Assembly: GCF_018343515.1 (NCBI RefSeq)
Contig: NZ_JAGYPD010000006.1
Location: 124,001 to 188,000, forward strand
Direction: 5' to 3'
Length of the DNA stretch: 64,000 nt
From: Bacillus sp. FJAT-50079
Lineage (GTDB): Bacteria; Bacillota; Bacilli; Bacillales; Bacillaceae_C
The position numbers and the translations under genes are program-made. The notes below the pieces were generated by a model. That model worked only from the letters and a program-made list of their open reading frames with translations, was not told the DNA's origin and made no database searches. Shown one piece after another: positions 1 to 8,783 of the stretch; position 1 is the first letter of the stretch, and every line of letters starts with the position of its first letter.

Positions 1-816
1 TCCGCAATGGCAGCTGGAGCAGATATGGCGGCTGTTAGTATGCATAAATCAGGCGGATCATTGACGCAAAGCTCGTTTCTATTAATTAATAATGAAGTGA
101 GCAAAGGATATACGCGACAAATTATTAACTTAACACAGACGACGAGTGGCTCATATTTGCTCCTTTCATCATTGGATATATCGAGACGCAATTTAGCCTT
201 AAACGGGAAAGAAATATTTCGAAAAGTAGCCAAAATGGCGCAATATACTCGCGATGAAATTAATAAAATTGGCGGCTATTACGCTTTTTCAAAAGAATTG
301 TTAAATGGTGATACGATTTATGATTTCGATGTGACCAAGCTTTCTGTCCATACGCTTGAAATTGGACTAGCTGGCATCGAGGTGTATGATATTTTGCGTG
401 ACGAATATGATATCCAAATTGAGTTTGGCGATATTGGCAATTTACTCGCCTATCTTTCAGTAGGTGATCGCCAGATGGACCTTGAACGGCTCATTTCTGC
501 CCTTGCCGAAATTAAGAGAAGGTATTCGCAAGATAAAACTGGATTATTTGATCATGAATACATTACACCAGAAGTCGTACTCACACCTCAAGAGGCCTTT
601 TACGAGGAGAAAGAGAATCTGCCATTAGGCAAAAGTTCAGGAAGGATTTCGAGTGAGTTCGTCATGTGCTACCCTCCAGGCATTCCGATTCTTGCCCCAG
701 GGGAACGGGTAACAGATGAAATATTAGCTTATATTGAATACTCAAAGGAAAAGGGCTGCTTCTTAACGGGAACAGAGGATAGTGAGATTAAACAGATTAA
801 TGTAGTAAAGGAGTAG
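1..816 (+). CDS. speA: Orn/Lys/Arg decarboxylase (arginine decarboxylase SpeA type), 3' part only
   Basis: The reading frame is already open at base 1, so the gene starts upstream of the window; the visible part is about 271 codons. It begins within the PLP-binding segment: HKSGGSLTQSS contains the Lys that forms the Schiff base in fold-type I Orn/Lys/Arg decarboxylases. The rest matches the C-terminal part of the long SpeA-type family, including a PPGIPILAPGE stretch near the end. It would convert arginine to agmatine. speE begins 6 bp after the stop and speB follows, so the neighbours supply the next steps, which favours arginine over lysine as substrate. That choice is inferred from context; the active-site motif is seen directly. 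Confidence 0.9.
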   Translation, partial: SAMAAGADMAAVSMHKSGGSLTQSSFLLINNEVSKGYTRQIINLTQTTSGSYLLLSSLDISRRNLALNGKEIFRKVAKMAQYTRDEINKIGGYYAFSKELLNGDTIYDFDVTKLSVHTLEIGLAGIEVYDILRDEYDIQIEFGDIGNLLAYLSVGDRQMDLERLISALAEIKRRYSQDKTGLFDHEYITPEVVLTPQEAFYEEKENLPLGKSSGRISSEFVMCYPPGIPILAPGERVTDEILAYIEYSKEKGCFLTGTEDSEIKQINVVKE

Positions 817-822
817 GGAAAG

Positions 823-1674
823 ATGAATGTATGGTATACCGAAGAGCATACACCAAATGTACGATTTTCATTAAAAGTGGAGCAGCATCTTTATTCGGGG
901 AAAAGTGAGTTTCAGAAAATTGATGTATTGCAAACAGCGGAATTTGGAAAGTTGCTCACATTAGATGGGCTAGTCATGGTCACGGAAAAGGATGAATTCA
1001 TTTATCATGATATGATTGTTCACGTGCCAATGGCGACAAACCCGAATATAAAAAAAGTTCTCGTCATCGGTGCCGGAGACGGTGGAACGGTGCGAGAGTT
1101 GACAAAGTATGACAATGTTGAACGAATCGATATGGTTGAAATCGATAAAATGGTCGTTGATGTTTGCCGGGAATTCATCCCATTAACGGCATCAAAGCTT
1201 GATGACCCAAGAGTAAATTTATATTTTGAGGATGGATTGAAGTTTGTTCGCGATAAAGAGAACGAGTATGATTTAATTATCGTTGATTCAACCGATCCAT
1301 TTGGACCAGGAGAAGGGCTATTTACAAAGGAATTTTACGGTAATTGCTATAAGGCGTTAAACGAGGAGGGCATTCTCGTCAATCAGCATGAAAGTCCATT
1401 TTATAGTGAATACTCTCATTCGATGCAAAGAGCCCATAAGCGGATTGTTGATTTCTTCCCAGTATGTAAAGTGTATCAAGCACATATTCCAACATATCCT
1501 TCTGGGCACTGGTTATTCGGATTTGCATCAAAAAAATTCGATCCGATTCAAGATTTGGATGCAGAAGCCTGGAATCGTCTCGGCTTACAAACGAAATACT
1601 ATAATACTGATATCCATGTTGGTTCATTCGCCCTTCCAAATTATGTGAAGGAGCAATTGGACGATGCGGAGTAA
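823..1674 (+). CDS. speE: spermidine synthase (putrescine aminopropyltransferase)
   Basis: A 283-residue protein, full length for bacterial SpeE. It transfers an aminopropyl group from decarboxylated SAM to putrescine, giving spermidine in the cytoplasm. The N-terminal strand region (WYTEEHTPNVRFSLKVEQ) is typical. The nucleotide-binding loop VIGAGDGGTVREL lies near residues 81-93 and the catalytic DSTDPFGPGEG loop near 155-165. A purine-rich ribosome site (AAAGGAG) lies just before the ATG, overlapping the end of the upstream decarboxylase. The gene overlaps speB by 11 bp, so the two are probably co-translated. No speD (SAM decarboxylase), needed for the co-substrate, is in the window. Confidence 0.96.
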   Translation: MNVWYTEEHTPNVRFSLKVEQHLYSGKSEFQKIDVLQTAEFGKLLTLDGLVMVTEKDEFIYHDMIVHVPMATNPNIKKVLVIGAGDGGTVRELTKYDNVERIDMVEIDKMVVDVCREFIPLTASKLDDPRVNLYFEDGLKFVRDKENEYDLIIVDSTDPFGPGEGLFTKEFYGNCYKALNEEGILVNQHESPFYSEYSHSMQRAHKRIVDFFPVCKVYQAHIPTYPSGHWLFGFASKKFDPIQDLDAEAWNRLGLQTKYYNTDIHVGSFALPNYVKEQLDDAE

Positions 1675-2518
1675 AAATATTGAAACGTTCATCGGCTGTG
1701 ATAACGAGTATGAAGAGTCGAAGACTGTCATTTTCGGCGCTCCGTTTGACTCGACGACCTCCTTTCGTCCGGGAACACGGTTTGCGAGCAAGGTAATGCG
1801 CAGCGAATCGTTCGGGATTGAAACATACAGCCCTTATCAAGATAAAGATTTAGAAGATATCGCTGTATTTGATGGTGGAGACTTGGAGCTTAGCTTTGGA
1901 AATACGGAAAAAGCTCTAGCTCAGATTGAGAAGTTTGCCGCCGAAGTGCTGGAAGATAATAAAATTCCGTGCATGATCGGTGGCGAGCATCTCGTTACAC
2001 TTGGAGCTGTAAGAGCGGCCGCCAAAAAATACCCAGATCTGCATATCATTCAATTTGATGCACATACAGATTTACGCGATGATTACCTCGGTGAGCCACT
2101 TTCCCACGCAACGGTAATCCGCAGAGTGTGGGATATGCTCGGCGACGGGAAGATTTTCCAATTTGGCATTCGTTCTGGCGATCGCAACGAATTCCAATGG
2201 GGAAAAGACCATGTCTTTACGAATAAGTTTAATTTTGCTGGCTTGGAAACAGTCGTGGAAAAATTACAGGGGAAGCCTGTATATTTAACGATCGATCTTG
2301 ATGTGCTTGATCCATCCGTTTTCCCAGGAACTGGCACCCCAGAAGCTGGCGGAGTGAGTTTTATAGAATTATTGAATGCGATGTTAGCGGTGAGCGGGTT
2401 AAACATTGTCGGCTGCGATATCAATGAGCTTTCACCTGTTTATGATCAAAGCGGGGTATCAACAGCTGCCGCATGTAAAGTGTTGCGGGAATTATTGCTA
2501 ATGCTTAATTCAAAATAA
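1664..2518 (+). CDS. speB: agmatinase
   Basis: A 284-residue ureohydrolase family member that hydrolyses agmatine to putrescine and urea. The binuclear Mn ligand motifs are all visible: GGEH near residue 106, DAHTD near 132 and DLDVLDPS near 211. The start ATG lies inside the 3' end of speE (11-bp overlap). Together with the upstream decarboxylase and speE it forms an arginine-agmatine-putrescine-spermidine operon. The family also includes arginase and formiminoglutamase, but the spe neighbours make agmatinase by far the best call. A strong terminator follows at once. Confidence 0.95.
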   Translation: MRSKNIETFIGCDNEYEESKTVIFGAPFDSTTSFRPGTRFASKVMRSESFGIETYSPYQDKDLEDIAVFDGGDLELSFGNTEKALAQIEKFAAEVLEDNKIPCMIGGEHLVTLGAVRAAAKKYPDLHIIQFDAHTDLRDDYLGEPLSHATVIRRVWDMLGDGKIFQFGIRSGDRNEFQWGKDHVFTNKFNFAGLETVVEKLQGKPVYLTIDLDVLDPSVFPGTGTPEAGGVSFIELLNAMLAVSGLNIVGCDINELSPVYDQSGVSTAAACKVLRELLLMLNSK

Positions 2519-2552
2519 AAACAAATGGTGCGGAATCCGCGCCATTTGTTTT
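2519..2552 (+). terminator. intrinsic terminator after speB
   Basis: An inverted repeat starts directly after the speB stop: AAACAAATGGTGCGGA pairs with TCCGCGCCATTTGTTT (one T/G position), with almost no loop, and ends in a short T run. It closes the spe operon. Confidence 0.85.
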
Positions 2553-2569
2553 GCTTGTAAACAAATCTC

Positions 2570-2598
2570 TTCACAAACTACTCGATATCATGTATAAT
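2570..2598 (+). promoter_or_regulatory. SigA-type promoter of the FMN leader / ribU
   Basis: TTCACA at 2570-2575 and a perfect TATAAT at 2593-2598 are separated by 17 bp. Transcription would start about 20 bp before the riboswitch aptamer. The -35 differs from TTGACA at one base. Confidence 0.75.
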
Positions 2599-2621
2599 GG
2601 TGTAGAAAATAAAATACGATT

Positions 2622-2757
2622 CATCTTCGGGGCGCGGTGAAATTCCCGACCGGCGGTAATGTAAGCTTTTTGCTTCTAAGCCCGCGAGCCTTTATAGGCA
2701 GGATTTGGTGCGATTCCAAAGCCGACAGTATAGTCTGGATGGGAGAAGGTGAAGGTT
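2622..2757 (+). promoter_or_regulatory. FMN riboswitch (RFN element)
   Basis: The hallmark conserved segments of the RFN aptamer appear in order: GGGGCGCGGTGAAATTCCC, GACCGGCGGTA, AGCCCGCGAGCC, GGATTTGGTGCGATTCC, AAAGCCGACAGT and TGGATGGGAGAAGG. The aptamer is followed at 2816-2846 by an intrinsic terminator and then by ribU. This gives the usual arrangement in which bound FMN favours termination. Sequence conservation makes the identification close to certain; the OFF-switch mechanism is inferred from the terminator and from known members. Confidence 0.97.
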
Positions 2758-2815
2758 GCCAGTGTTCAAAAATTGCAGGTTTTTGGACGCTTGTTTAAAC
2801 ACGCCTAAACTATCT

Positions 2816-2846
2816 CCCTCAAAGAATATTTCTTTGGGGGTTTTTA
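2816..2846 (+). terminator. riboswitch-controlled terminator before ribU
   Basis: CCCTCAAAGAA and TTCTTTGGGGG form a hairpin with a three-base loop, followed by TTTTTATTT. It lies between the FMN aptamer and the ribU ribosome site, as expected for the expression platform. Confidence 0.85.
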
Positions 2847-2915
2847 TTTGAAGCGTGGAAACGAAGGTCAACCTTTCTTCAACATGGGATGAATCTCCTA
2901 AGGAGAGAGGAAAAA

Positions 2916-3500
2916 TTGAAAAAGTTATCTGTTAAATCGTTTGTTGCAATTGGAATGTTGAGTAGTTTGTCATTTTTACTAATGATGATCAAATTTCCAA
3001 TTCCGCCATTTCCTGCTTGGTTATCAGTGGACTTTAGCGACATACCTGCATTGATCGCTGCATTATTATTTGGTCCAATTGCTGCAGTTTTGGTTGAGCT
3101 TTTTAAAAATATTCTAGATTATGTAATGAGTGGCAGTGAGGCTGGATTACCAATCGGTAATATGGCAAATTTCTTAGCTGGAATCACATTTGTCCTGCCG
3201 ACCTATTTTGTTTATAATCGTTTAAAAACGAAAAAAGGTTTGGTCGTTTCGTTAATTACAGGGATTACAGTAATGAGCGTTATCATGAGTATTTTAAATT
3301 ACTTCTTTATTTTGCCGGCGTATATATATCTACTTGGTTATTGGGATCCAATGTCAACATCCGCTTTACGTCAATTAGTCGTTGCTGCGATTCTGCCTTT
3401 TAATCTTATTAAAGGATTAATCGTCGCTGTCATCTTCATCTTGTTATATAATCGGATGAAGGGCTGGATCGATAAGCAACTATCATATAGAGGTGCCTAA
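2916..3500 (+). CDS. ribU: riboflavin ECF transporter substrate-binding subunit RibU
   Basis: A 194-residue hydrophobic protein with about six membrane segments, the size of S-components of energy-coupling factor transporters. It would bind riboflavin and work with the shared EcfAA'T module, which is not in the window. Family sequence features include MIKFPIPPFPAWLSVDFSD near the N-terminus, the LLFGPIAAVLVELFKN segment, and PIGNMANFLAG. I chose the TTG at 2916, because AAGGAGAGAG lies 7-8 bp upstream and the protein then begins MKKLSVKSF. An in-frame ATG at 2889 would put that ribosome site inside the gene. The upstream FMN riboswitch independently supports riboflavin uptake. Confidence 0.93.
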   Translation: MKKLSVKSFVAIGMLSSLSFLLMMIKFPIPPFPAWLSVDFSDIPALIAALLFGPIAAVLVELFKNILDYVMSGSEAGLPIGNMANFLAGITFVLPTYFVYNRLKTKKGLVVSLITGITVMSVIMSILNYFFILPAYIYLLGYWDPMSTSALRQLVVAAILPFNLIKGLIVAVIFILLYNRMKGWIDKQLSYRGA

Positions 3501-3510
3501 GTAAAAAATA

Positions 3511-3557
3511 AAGGTGTTCAAAAAGTTAGAGAAAATAACTTTTTGGACACCTTTTTT
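3511..3557 (+). terminator. intrinsic terminator after ribU
   Basis: A long near-perfect stem, AAGGTGTTCAAAAAGTTA pairing with TAACTTTTTGGACACCTT, with a loop of about nine bases and a downstream T run, 10 bp after the ribU stop. Confidence 0.88.
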
Positions 3558-3578
3558 GAATGGACGAAATCCGTATCT

Positions 3579-3800
3579 GGCTCGAAAAATTGCTTAAGTG
3601 GCTTGTACCTAGTTGTTTCCAGCTTGTAAAAGCATTAAAGTGGCTCGAAAAAAGTGAATAGTGGCTTGTAAAACTGCATAACCGGCTTGTATGTCTTCAT
3701 AACAAGTTTAAAATTCGCTTTTTCATTTCGAACATTGCATATCAGCTCGTAATAAAACGGCACTCCGGCTTATAAACCTGTTTCCTTGCTCTAAAATCTT
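3579..3800. repeat. degenerate 21-bp tandem repeat array (about 10 units)
   Basis: Units opening with GGCTTGTAAA or GGCTCGAAAA start at 3579, 3600, 3621, 3642, 3663, 3684 and 3705, exactly 21 bp apart. More diverged units follow near 3726, 3744, 3767 and 3787. The variable half of each unit is AT-rich. No long open frame crosses the array. It fills the gap between the ribU terminator and the fer terminator, two converging transcription units. Its function is unknown. Confidence 0.75.
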
Positions 3801-3824
3801 AGGTTTAACTTAATTATAGTAAAG

Positions 3825-3860
3825 AAAAAACCGGGCGTTACGATCTATGCCCGGTTTTTT
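3825..3860 (-). terminator. intrinsic terminator of fer, probably bidirectional
   Basis: AAAAAACCGGGC and GCCCGGTTTTTT form a perfect 12-bp stem around a 12-base loop, 8 bp beyond the fer stop. Both sides end in A/T runs, so it could act on either strand. Confidence 0.88.
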
Positions 3861-3868
3861 AATTTTAC

Positions 3869-4135
<267 letters not shown>

Positions 4136-4365
4136 TTACATCTATCATACTGCACTAAAGCGTTACGAATATGATTGAAATAAAATTCCATACACATTAT
4201 TTTAATACTGTTAAATGAACATTTCAACTTTAATTGATTTTAGGAAAGAAAATTAGACAAGTTTGTCAATAATTTTCGAATTTATTGGAAGCATTCAATG
4301 AATATAGTCGAAAAAATGAATTCATGGTAAAATTAAGGGAAATATAGCTAGGGGAAGCGATTGTT

Positions 4366-5433
4366 ATGACTTTCTTACAAGCGGTGATCATGGACTGTTT
4401 GAGAACGATAAATGCGGAGCGCACAACCTATTCCGTCTATCATTTGCTCAATGGGAAAAAATCATCACAAACGATACAAGACGCCCACCTGTTTCAGCTT
4501 GAACACCTCTTTAAAACCGTTCCACAAATGAAACGAGCTCACTTTGATGAAATCGTACGAGAGTTAATTAATAAAGCATATGTTGAAATGGATGAGGAGA
4601 TGCAAACAGGAACCGTTACGAATGCTGGTACGATAGCCATCAATGAATTTTTTTCTCATCGTTCTATTCCAACTTATGTAAATGGTTGGAAATATCAAGA
4701 TGCAGCCATTTTACTATGGAAAAGAATGACGTTACTCGTTCAAGTCGTTTCTCACTTGCATTATCGGAATAAACGCTATCAAACGATTCAACGTGACCCT
4801 GACGTTTATGCATGGGTAAAACAATTTTTAAAGACAAATTCAAGCTGTCGAACTACGCTCATTCATTCACTATATCAGGAAATACATACGCTTTTTTCTC
4901 ACCCTTTTCCTGAAAATCCGCTCGTAATTATCGCGAGGTTAAGTGGTTATGGATTCATTGGGATGACGAGTAAGCAAACGGCTGAACATTTACAGCTCGA
5001 ACAGTCAGAATATCATTACCGCTTTTTAAATGGGCTCCACTATATTATTCAGCAAGCAGTTAATCAACGTACAGTCTATCCGATTTTTTACGCAATGATT
5101 TCCGACGTATTTCAAATGATCCCGTATACGAAATCAACGCTCGAAACGTATGAATACTTGCGAAAAGAAATATCGATTGAACAAATCGCTCATATGCGCA
5201 ATCTTCGAGTGAGTACGATTGAAGATCATATTATTGAAATTGCTTTAACAGATCCGTCTTTTTCAATTGCACCATTCATAAGCGAAGCATTACAAGAGAA
5301 AATTACTCATGCAGCTAAGCGGTTAGGAAGGAAAAAGCTAAAACCGATAAAAGAAGAAATCAACGATGTCTCTTATTTTCAAATTCGCCTCGTTTTAGCT
5401 AGATTAGGAGAGATAGAGAATGAGAACGTATGA
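4366..5433 (+). CDS. ypbB: helix-turn-helix domain protein YpbB
   Basis: A 355-residue protein matching B. subtilis YpbB in size and position: divergent from fer and directly upstream of the RecQ-like helicase gene. The C-terminal third (about residues 260-345, TYEYLRKEISIEQIAHMRNLRVSTIEDHIIE) is a helix-turn-helix of the kind found at the C-terminus of RecQ helicases in other phyla. Here it sits on a separate polypeptide. The N-terminal part is helical and has no motif I can name. The stop overlaps the recS start by 14 bp, so the two products may act together. That partnership is inference; no biochemical role is assigned. Confidence 0.82.
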   Translation: MTFLQAVIMDCLRTINAERTTYSVYHLLNGKKSSQTIQDAHLFQLEHLFKTVPQMKRAHFDEIVRELINKAYVEMDEEMQTGTVTNAGTIAINEFFSHRSIPTYVNGWKYQDAAILLWKRMTLLVQVVSHLHYRNKRYQTIQRDPDVYAWVKQFLKTNSSCRTTLIHSLYQEIHTLFSHPFPENPLVIIARLSGYGFIGMTSKQTAEHLQLEQSEYHYRFLNGLHYIIQQAVNQRTVYPIFYAMISDVFQMIPYTKSTLETYEYLRKEISIEQIAHMRNLRVSTIEDHIIEIALTDPSFSIAPFISEALQEKITHAAKRLGRKKLKPIKEEINDVSYFQIRLVLARLGEIENENV

Positions 5434-6859
5434 AGTATTAAAAGATGTTTTTGGCTTTTCACAATTTAAAAAAGGCCAAAAAGAAATTATCGAAGCCGTC
5501 CTAGGCAAAAATGATGTGCTGGCCATGCTACCGACTGGAACTGGCAAATCGCTTTGCTTTCAGTTGCCCGGATATTTATTAGAAGGGACGGTTTTGATCG
5601 TTTCACCACTTATTTCATTAATGCAAGATCAAGTCGAACAATTAAACATGATTGGAGAAAAAAGGGTAGTAGCCTTGAATTCTTTTCTTACACAACATGA
5701 AAGAAGCGAGGTTTTAAAACGGCTTGCTCAATATCGTTTTCTATATCTATCTCCTGAAATGCTAAACCTTCCGTACGTGAGGGCAAAATTAAAAGAGATT
5801 GAGATTTCATTATTTGTCATAGATGAAGCCCATTGTATTTCTCAATGGGGGCATGATTTCCGTCCCGACTACTTACAATTAGGAACGATTCGTTATGAAC
5901 TTGGAAACCCGCCATTATTAGCGTTAACAGCAACGGCTGCCCGTGAAGTAAGGGAAGATATAAAAAAATGTTTGCAGCTGGAACATGCTGAAGAGTTCAT
6001 ATATAGTGTCGATCGTCCGAATATAAGTATGGTTGTGGAAAAGATTAATGGGTTAGATGAAAAGAAACAAAGAGTGCTAGAACTCGTACAATATTTACGC
6101 AAACCAGGAATTATTTACTTTTCAAGCAAGCGATTAGCGGAAGAGATGGCAGACGATTTGCGTACACTAGGGATCAAAGGTGTCGCGGCTTATCACGGAG
6201 GGATGGAGCAAGAGCAGCGAATATTAATTCAACAGCAATTTTTACATGATCAACTCCAAATTATCTGTGCTACAAGCGCATTTGGCATGGGAGTCAATAA
6301 AGACAATATCCGTTTTGTTATTCATTTTCATATGCCCAACCAACTTGAATCATATGTACAGGAAATCGGTCGTGCTGGCCGAGATGGGAAGAAAAGCGTC
6401 GCGATCTTATTGTATTGTCAAGGAGATGAGCAAATACATTATCAGCTCATGGATTATGAACTCCCAACGGATTGGCAAATACAAACATTTGCCGCTTTGC
6501 AAAATAAACATGATCTCGAAGCGACAGAGACGCAGCTCCGTTTTATGGAACATTATTTTGATCCGAGTATTCATTCTAACCATTCAATTGATCGTGTTCT
6601 GAAAGCAAGAAATCAGCGAATGGCTCATAAAATAAGCAAAGTAAACGAAATGAAACAGTGGATTGAAGCAATAAATTGCCGAAGACAACATATATTAACG
6701 ATGTTTGATGAAAGCTTCAGCGAAAAACAAGATGTATGCTGTGATCGCTGTGGGCTACAGCTAAATATGTATAAGGAGTCGGAAGAATCAATGAAAGAAC
6801 AGACAATTACATGGGAAGGGATTCTTCAGCAATTGCTGGTAAATCAATATGAATCTTAA
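5420..6859 (+). CDS. recS: RecQ-family ATP-dependent DNA helicase (RecS type)
   Basis: A 479-residue superfamily 2 helicase. Motifs are in order: Walker A LPTGTGKS near residues 36-43, DEAH near 135-138, ALTATA, then the helicase C domain ending with QEIGRAGRDGK (motif VI). A short zinc-binding segment (CCDRCG) lies near the C-terminus. The length matches B. subtilis RecS, a short RecQ paralogue without the HRDC domain. It would unwind DNA 3'-5' in replication-fork or recombination repair. It sits in the ypbB-recS-ypbD run, overlapping both neighbours by 11-14 bp, so these genes are probably translated together. Confidence 0.93.
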   Translation: MRTYEVLKDVFGFSQFKKGQKEIIEAVLGKNDVLAMLPTGTGKSLCFQLPGYLLEGTVLIVSPLISLMQDQVEQLNMIGEKRVVALNSFLTQHERSEVLKRLAQYRFLYLSPEMLNLPYVRAKLKEIEISLFVIDEAHCISQWGHDFRPDYLQLGTIRYELGNPPLLALTATAAREVREDIKKCLQLEHAEEFIYSVDRPNISMVVEKINGLDEKKQRVLELVQYLRKPGIIYFSSKRLAEEMADDLRTLGIKGVAAYHGGMEQEQRILIQQQFLHDQLQIICATSAFGMGVNKDNIRFVIHFHMPNQLESYVQEIGRAGRDGKKSVAILLYCQGDEQIHYQLMDYELPTDWQIQTFAALQNKHDLEATETQLRFMEHYFDPSIHSNHSIDRVLKARNQRMAHKISKVNEMKQWIEAINCRRQHILTMFDESFSEKQDVCCDRCGLQLNMYKESEESMKEQTITWEGILQQLLVNQYES

Positions 6860-7433
6860 AAAGCAAGAACAGCTTATACAACAAATGACTCCAAACCAAT
6901 TACAACTACAACTGTATTTATCACAAGCTATCATATTGGTCATTGCATTTGGATTAGGGTTTTTTCTGTTCCGTCCATTTGCGGATATCCTTCCACATCT
7001 TCGTTTGGATGGATTTTGGATTTTCATTGGCATATTCAGTGGATTGATCGTAGCTGCAATCGATATGATTTTATGGAAAGTTCTCCCGCACAAGTATTAT
7101 GATGATGGGGGGATTAACGAGAAACTATTTCAAAATATGCCAGTTTGGAAGATTGCGCTTATTGCATTGCTTGTCGCTTGTTCAGAAGAAATCCTTTTTA
7201 GAGGAATCATTCAAACGAAAGTAGGTATCATTGCTGCTAGTCTCATATTCGCATTTATTCATATGCGCTATTGGCGGCATTGGTTTTTAATCGTAAATGT
7301 AGTCGTGTTAAGCTTTTGGATTGGTCTCATTTATTCAATGTCTGGCCACTTGCTTTTACCTGTCATCGCTATGCATTTTACAATTGATTTTATTCTCGGT
7401 CTTTATATAAGCAAGCGGATATCACAAACATAA
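6849..7433 (+). CDS. ypbD: CPBP-family intramembrane glutamic protease (YpbD)
   Basis: A 194-residue membrane protein with about five hydrophobic segments. The CPBP (Abi) signature is visible: SEEILFRG near residues 112-119, then AFIHMRYW, and a final MHFTIDFILG segment. Family members (including eukaryotic Rce1) are membrane metallo- or glutamic proteases, but the substrate in Bacillus is not known. The start codon lies 11 bp inside the end of recS, which fits the same operon order as in B. subtilis. Confidence 0.86.
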   Translation: MNLKKQEQLIQQMTPNQLQLQLYLSQAIILVIAFGLGFFLFRPFADILPHLRLDGFWIFIGIFSGLIVAAIDMILWKVLPHKYYDDGGINEKLFQNMPVWKIALIALLVACSEEILFRGIIQTKVGIIAASLIFAFIHMRYWRHWFLIVNVVVLSFWIGLIYSMSGHLLLPVIAMHFTIDFILGLYISKRISQT

Positions 7434-7447
7434 GAAAGGGATAAAAT

Positions 7448-8143
7448 ATGGATAAAGATAAAAAATATACACCGTATGAGTCCAAGGACGATGCTGAGAA
7501 GTCAAATGGAACAGCATCAAGGGTTGAACTTCACGGACATAAATATAAAAAAAGAAAAACGCGTAAAAAAAATATGGATAAAAAGCAATCAAAAAAAATA
7601 AAAATTTCGATTCCGTTTATTTTATTAATCCTTCTGCTTTTATTGCCAATTATATATTATTCATATTCTTACTTTGCGAAGCAGCAGCCATCTCAAGCAG
7701 CTAACACGAGTCGTGTTGGAGAACATATTTCCTTTGAGAAGAAACCAGCTATTGACGCTAAGGAAAAAGAAAAAGCTGAGCAAGCTGATCGGGAAGAAGC
7801 GGAGCGACAAGCAGAAGAGGAAGCGAAGCAAAAAGCCGAAGAAGAAGCCAAACAAAAGGCTGAGGAAGAAGCAGAACGAAAAGCTGAAGAAGAAGCAATG
7901 AAGAAAAAAGAGGAAGAGGAGAAAAGGGCGGAAGAAGAACGAATCGCGAAGGAACAGGCTGAAAAAGAGCAAAAACAAGCAAAGACGGTTTATCATACCG
8001 TTCAAGCCGGAGAAACCCTTTATCGAATTTCTAACCACTATTACAATAGCCAAAGTGGGATTGAAAAGATCCGCCAAGCAAACGGCATCGTTGAAAATGA
8101 GATTTCCGTGGGACAACGATTAGTCATTCCTCTCGATGAATGA
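7448..8143 (+). CDS. ypbE: LysM-domain membrane-anchored protein YpbE
   Basis: A 231-residue protein. It has a basic, charged cytoplasmic N-terminus (Lys/Arg-rich to about residue 50) and one membrane segment near 50-75. A long Glu/Ala/Lys-rich low-complexity helix runs from about 98 to 175, built from repeated EEEAKQKAE-like blocks. A C-terminal LysM domain (HTVQAGETLYRISNHYY, about 181-228) binds N-acetylglucosamine in peptidoglycan. The layout suggests an anchor that spans from the membrane to the wall through a single helix. Position matches B. subtilis ypbE. The coding repeats produce long antisense open frames, which are shadows. Function beyond wall binding is unknown. Confidence 0.87.
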   Translation: MDKDKKYTPYESKDDAEKSNGTASRVELHGHKYKKRKTRKKNMDKKQSKKIKISIPFILLILLLLLPIIYYSYSYFAKQQPSQAANTSRVGEHISFEKKPAIDAKEKEKAEQADREEAERQAEEEAKQKAEEEAKQKAEEEAERKAEEEAMKKKEEEEKRAEEERIAKEQAEKEQKQAKTVYHTVQAGETLYRISNHYYNSQSGIEKIRQANGIVENEISVGQRLVIPLDE

Positions 8144-8235
8144 ATCATAAATTAATGGACTAGCTCATATGATGAAGTGAAGTACACGCTTCATTCCGTT
8201 ATTGATTTTCGGGATAAGAGCTGGGGGCGTTGAAG

Positions 8236-8685
8236 ATGGATTCCATTATCCGCGAGAAGGAAGTGGACGAAGCAACAAATCAAATGTTGCAAAATCTTAT
8301 TAAGAAAAAATTAAAATCAAATCGCTACAAAACCATTCATTTTATTTTATTAACTTTCGCAACAATGTATAGCATCTCCGCTTTCTATTATGTGTACACA
8401 CATCTCGTTGGGACGAATCAGCAATCTGTCCTTGATACAATTTCTATTCTATTGAGTCAATCATTGTTCTTCTATCTTGGCTTGATTGGATGCATTCTGT
8501 TTGGTGCTGTTAAAATTTACTTTGATAAAAAAGAGAAGGCTGAAAAAGAATTTCATGATCTTCGCTGTGAAATCATTGATAAAAGCAAAGATTTATGGAA
8601 AGAAGAAAGATGGCGAAATCGCCACACGATATATGCCCATCTAAAAAAGCAATATGACATCAATCTTTACCATGAAAGCAAATGA
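8236..8685 (+). CDS. ypbF: DUF2663-type membrane protein YpbF
   Basis: About 149 residues, with two hydrophobic segments (near 33-53 and 75-97) and a charged, Lys/Glu-rich C-terminal tail. Size, topology and position after ypbE match B. subtilis YpbF, a protein of unknown function. I took ATG 8236, eight bases after a GGGGGC ribosome site. An in-frame TTG at 8230 is too close to that site. Confidence 0.75.
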   Translation: MDSIIREKEVDEATNQMLQNLIKKKLKSNRYKTIHFILLTFATMYSISAFYYVYTHLVGTNQQSVLDTISILLSQSLFFYLGLIGCILFGAVKIYFDKKEKAEKEFHDLRCEIIDKSKDLWKEERWRNRHTIYAHLKKQYDINLYHESK

Positions 8686-8783
8686 AACGGAAATAAATGA
8701 GAACTGCTATTTTTAGCCATGAATGAGTGCACCTGTTTTCCTCCATCATATATATGAACGGCAAGAAAAGGAGGAAATGGCAT

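Noticed and set aside
7661-8116. 151-aa open frame on the minus strand opposite ypbE
   Set aside because: Antisense of the Glu/Lys/Ala-rich repeat gives a long Phe/Leu/Ser-rich frame by composition. It has no ribosome site; it is a shadow.
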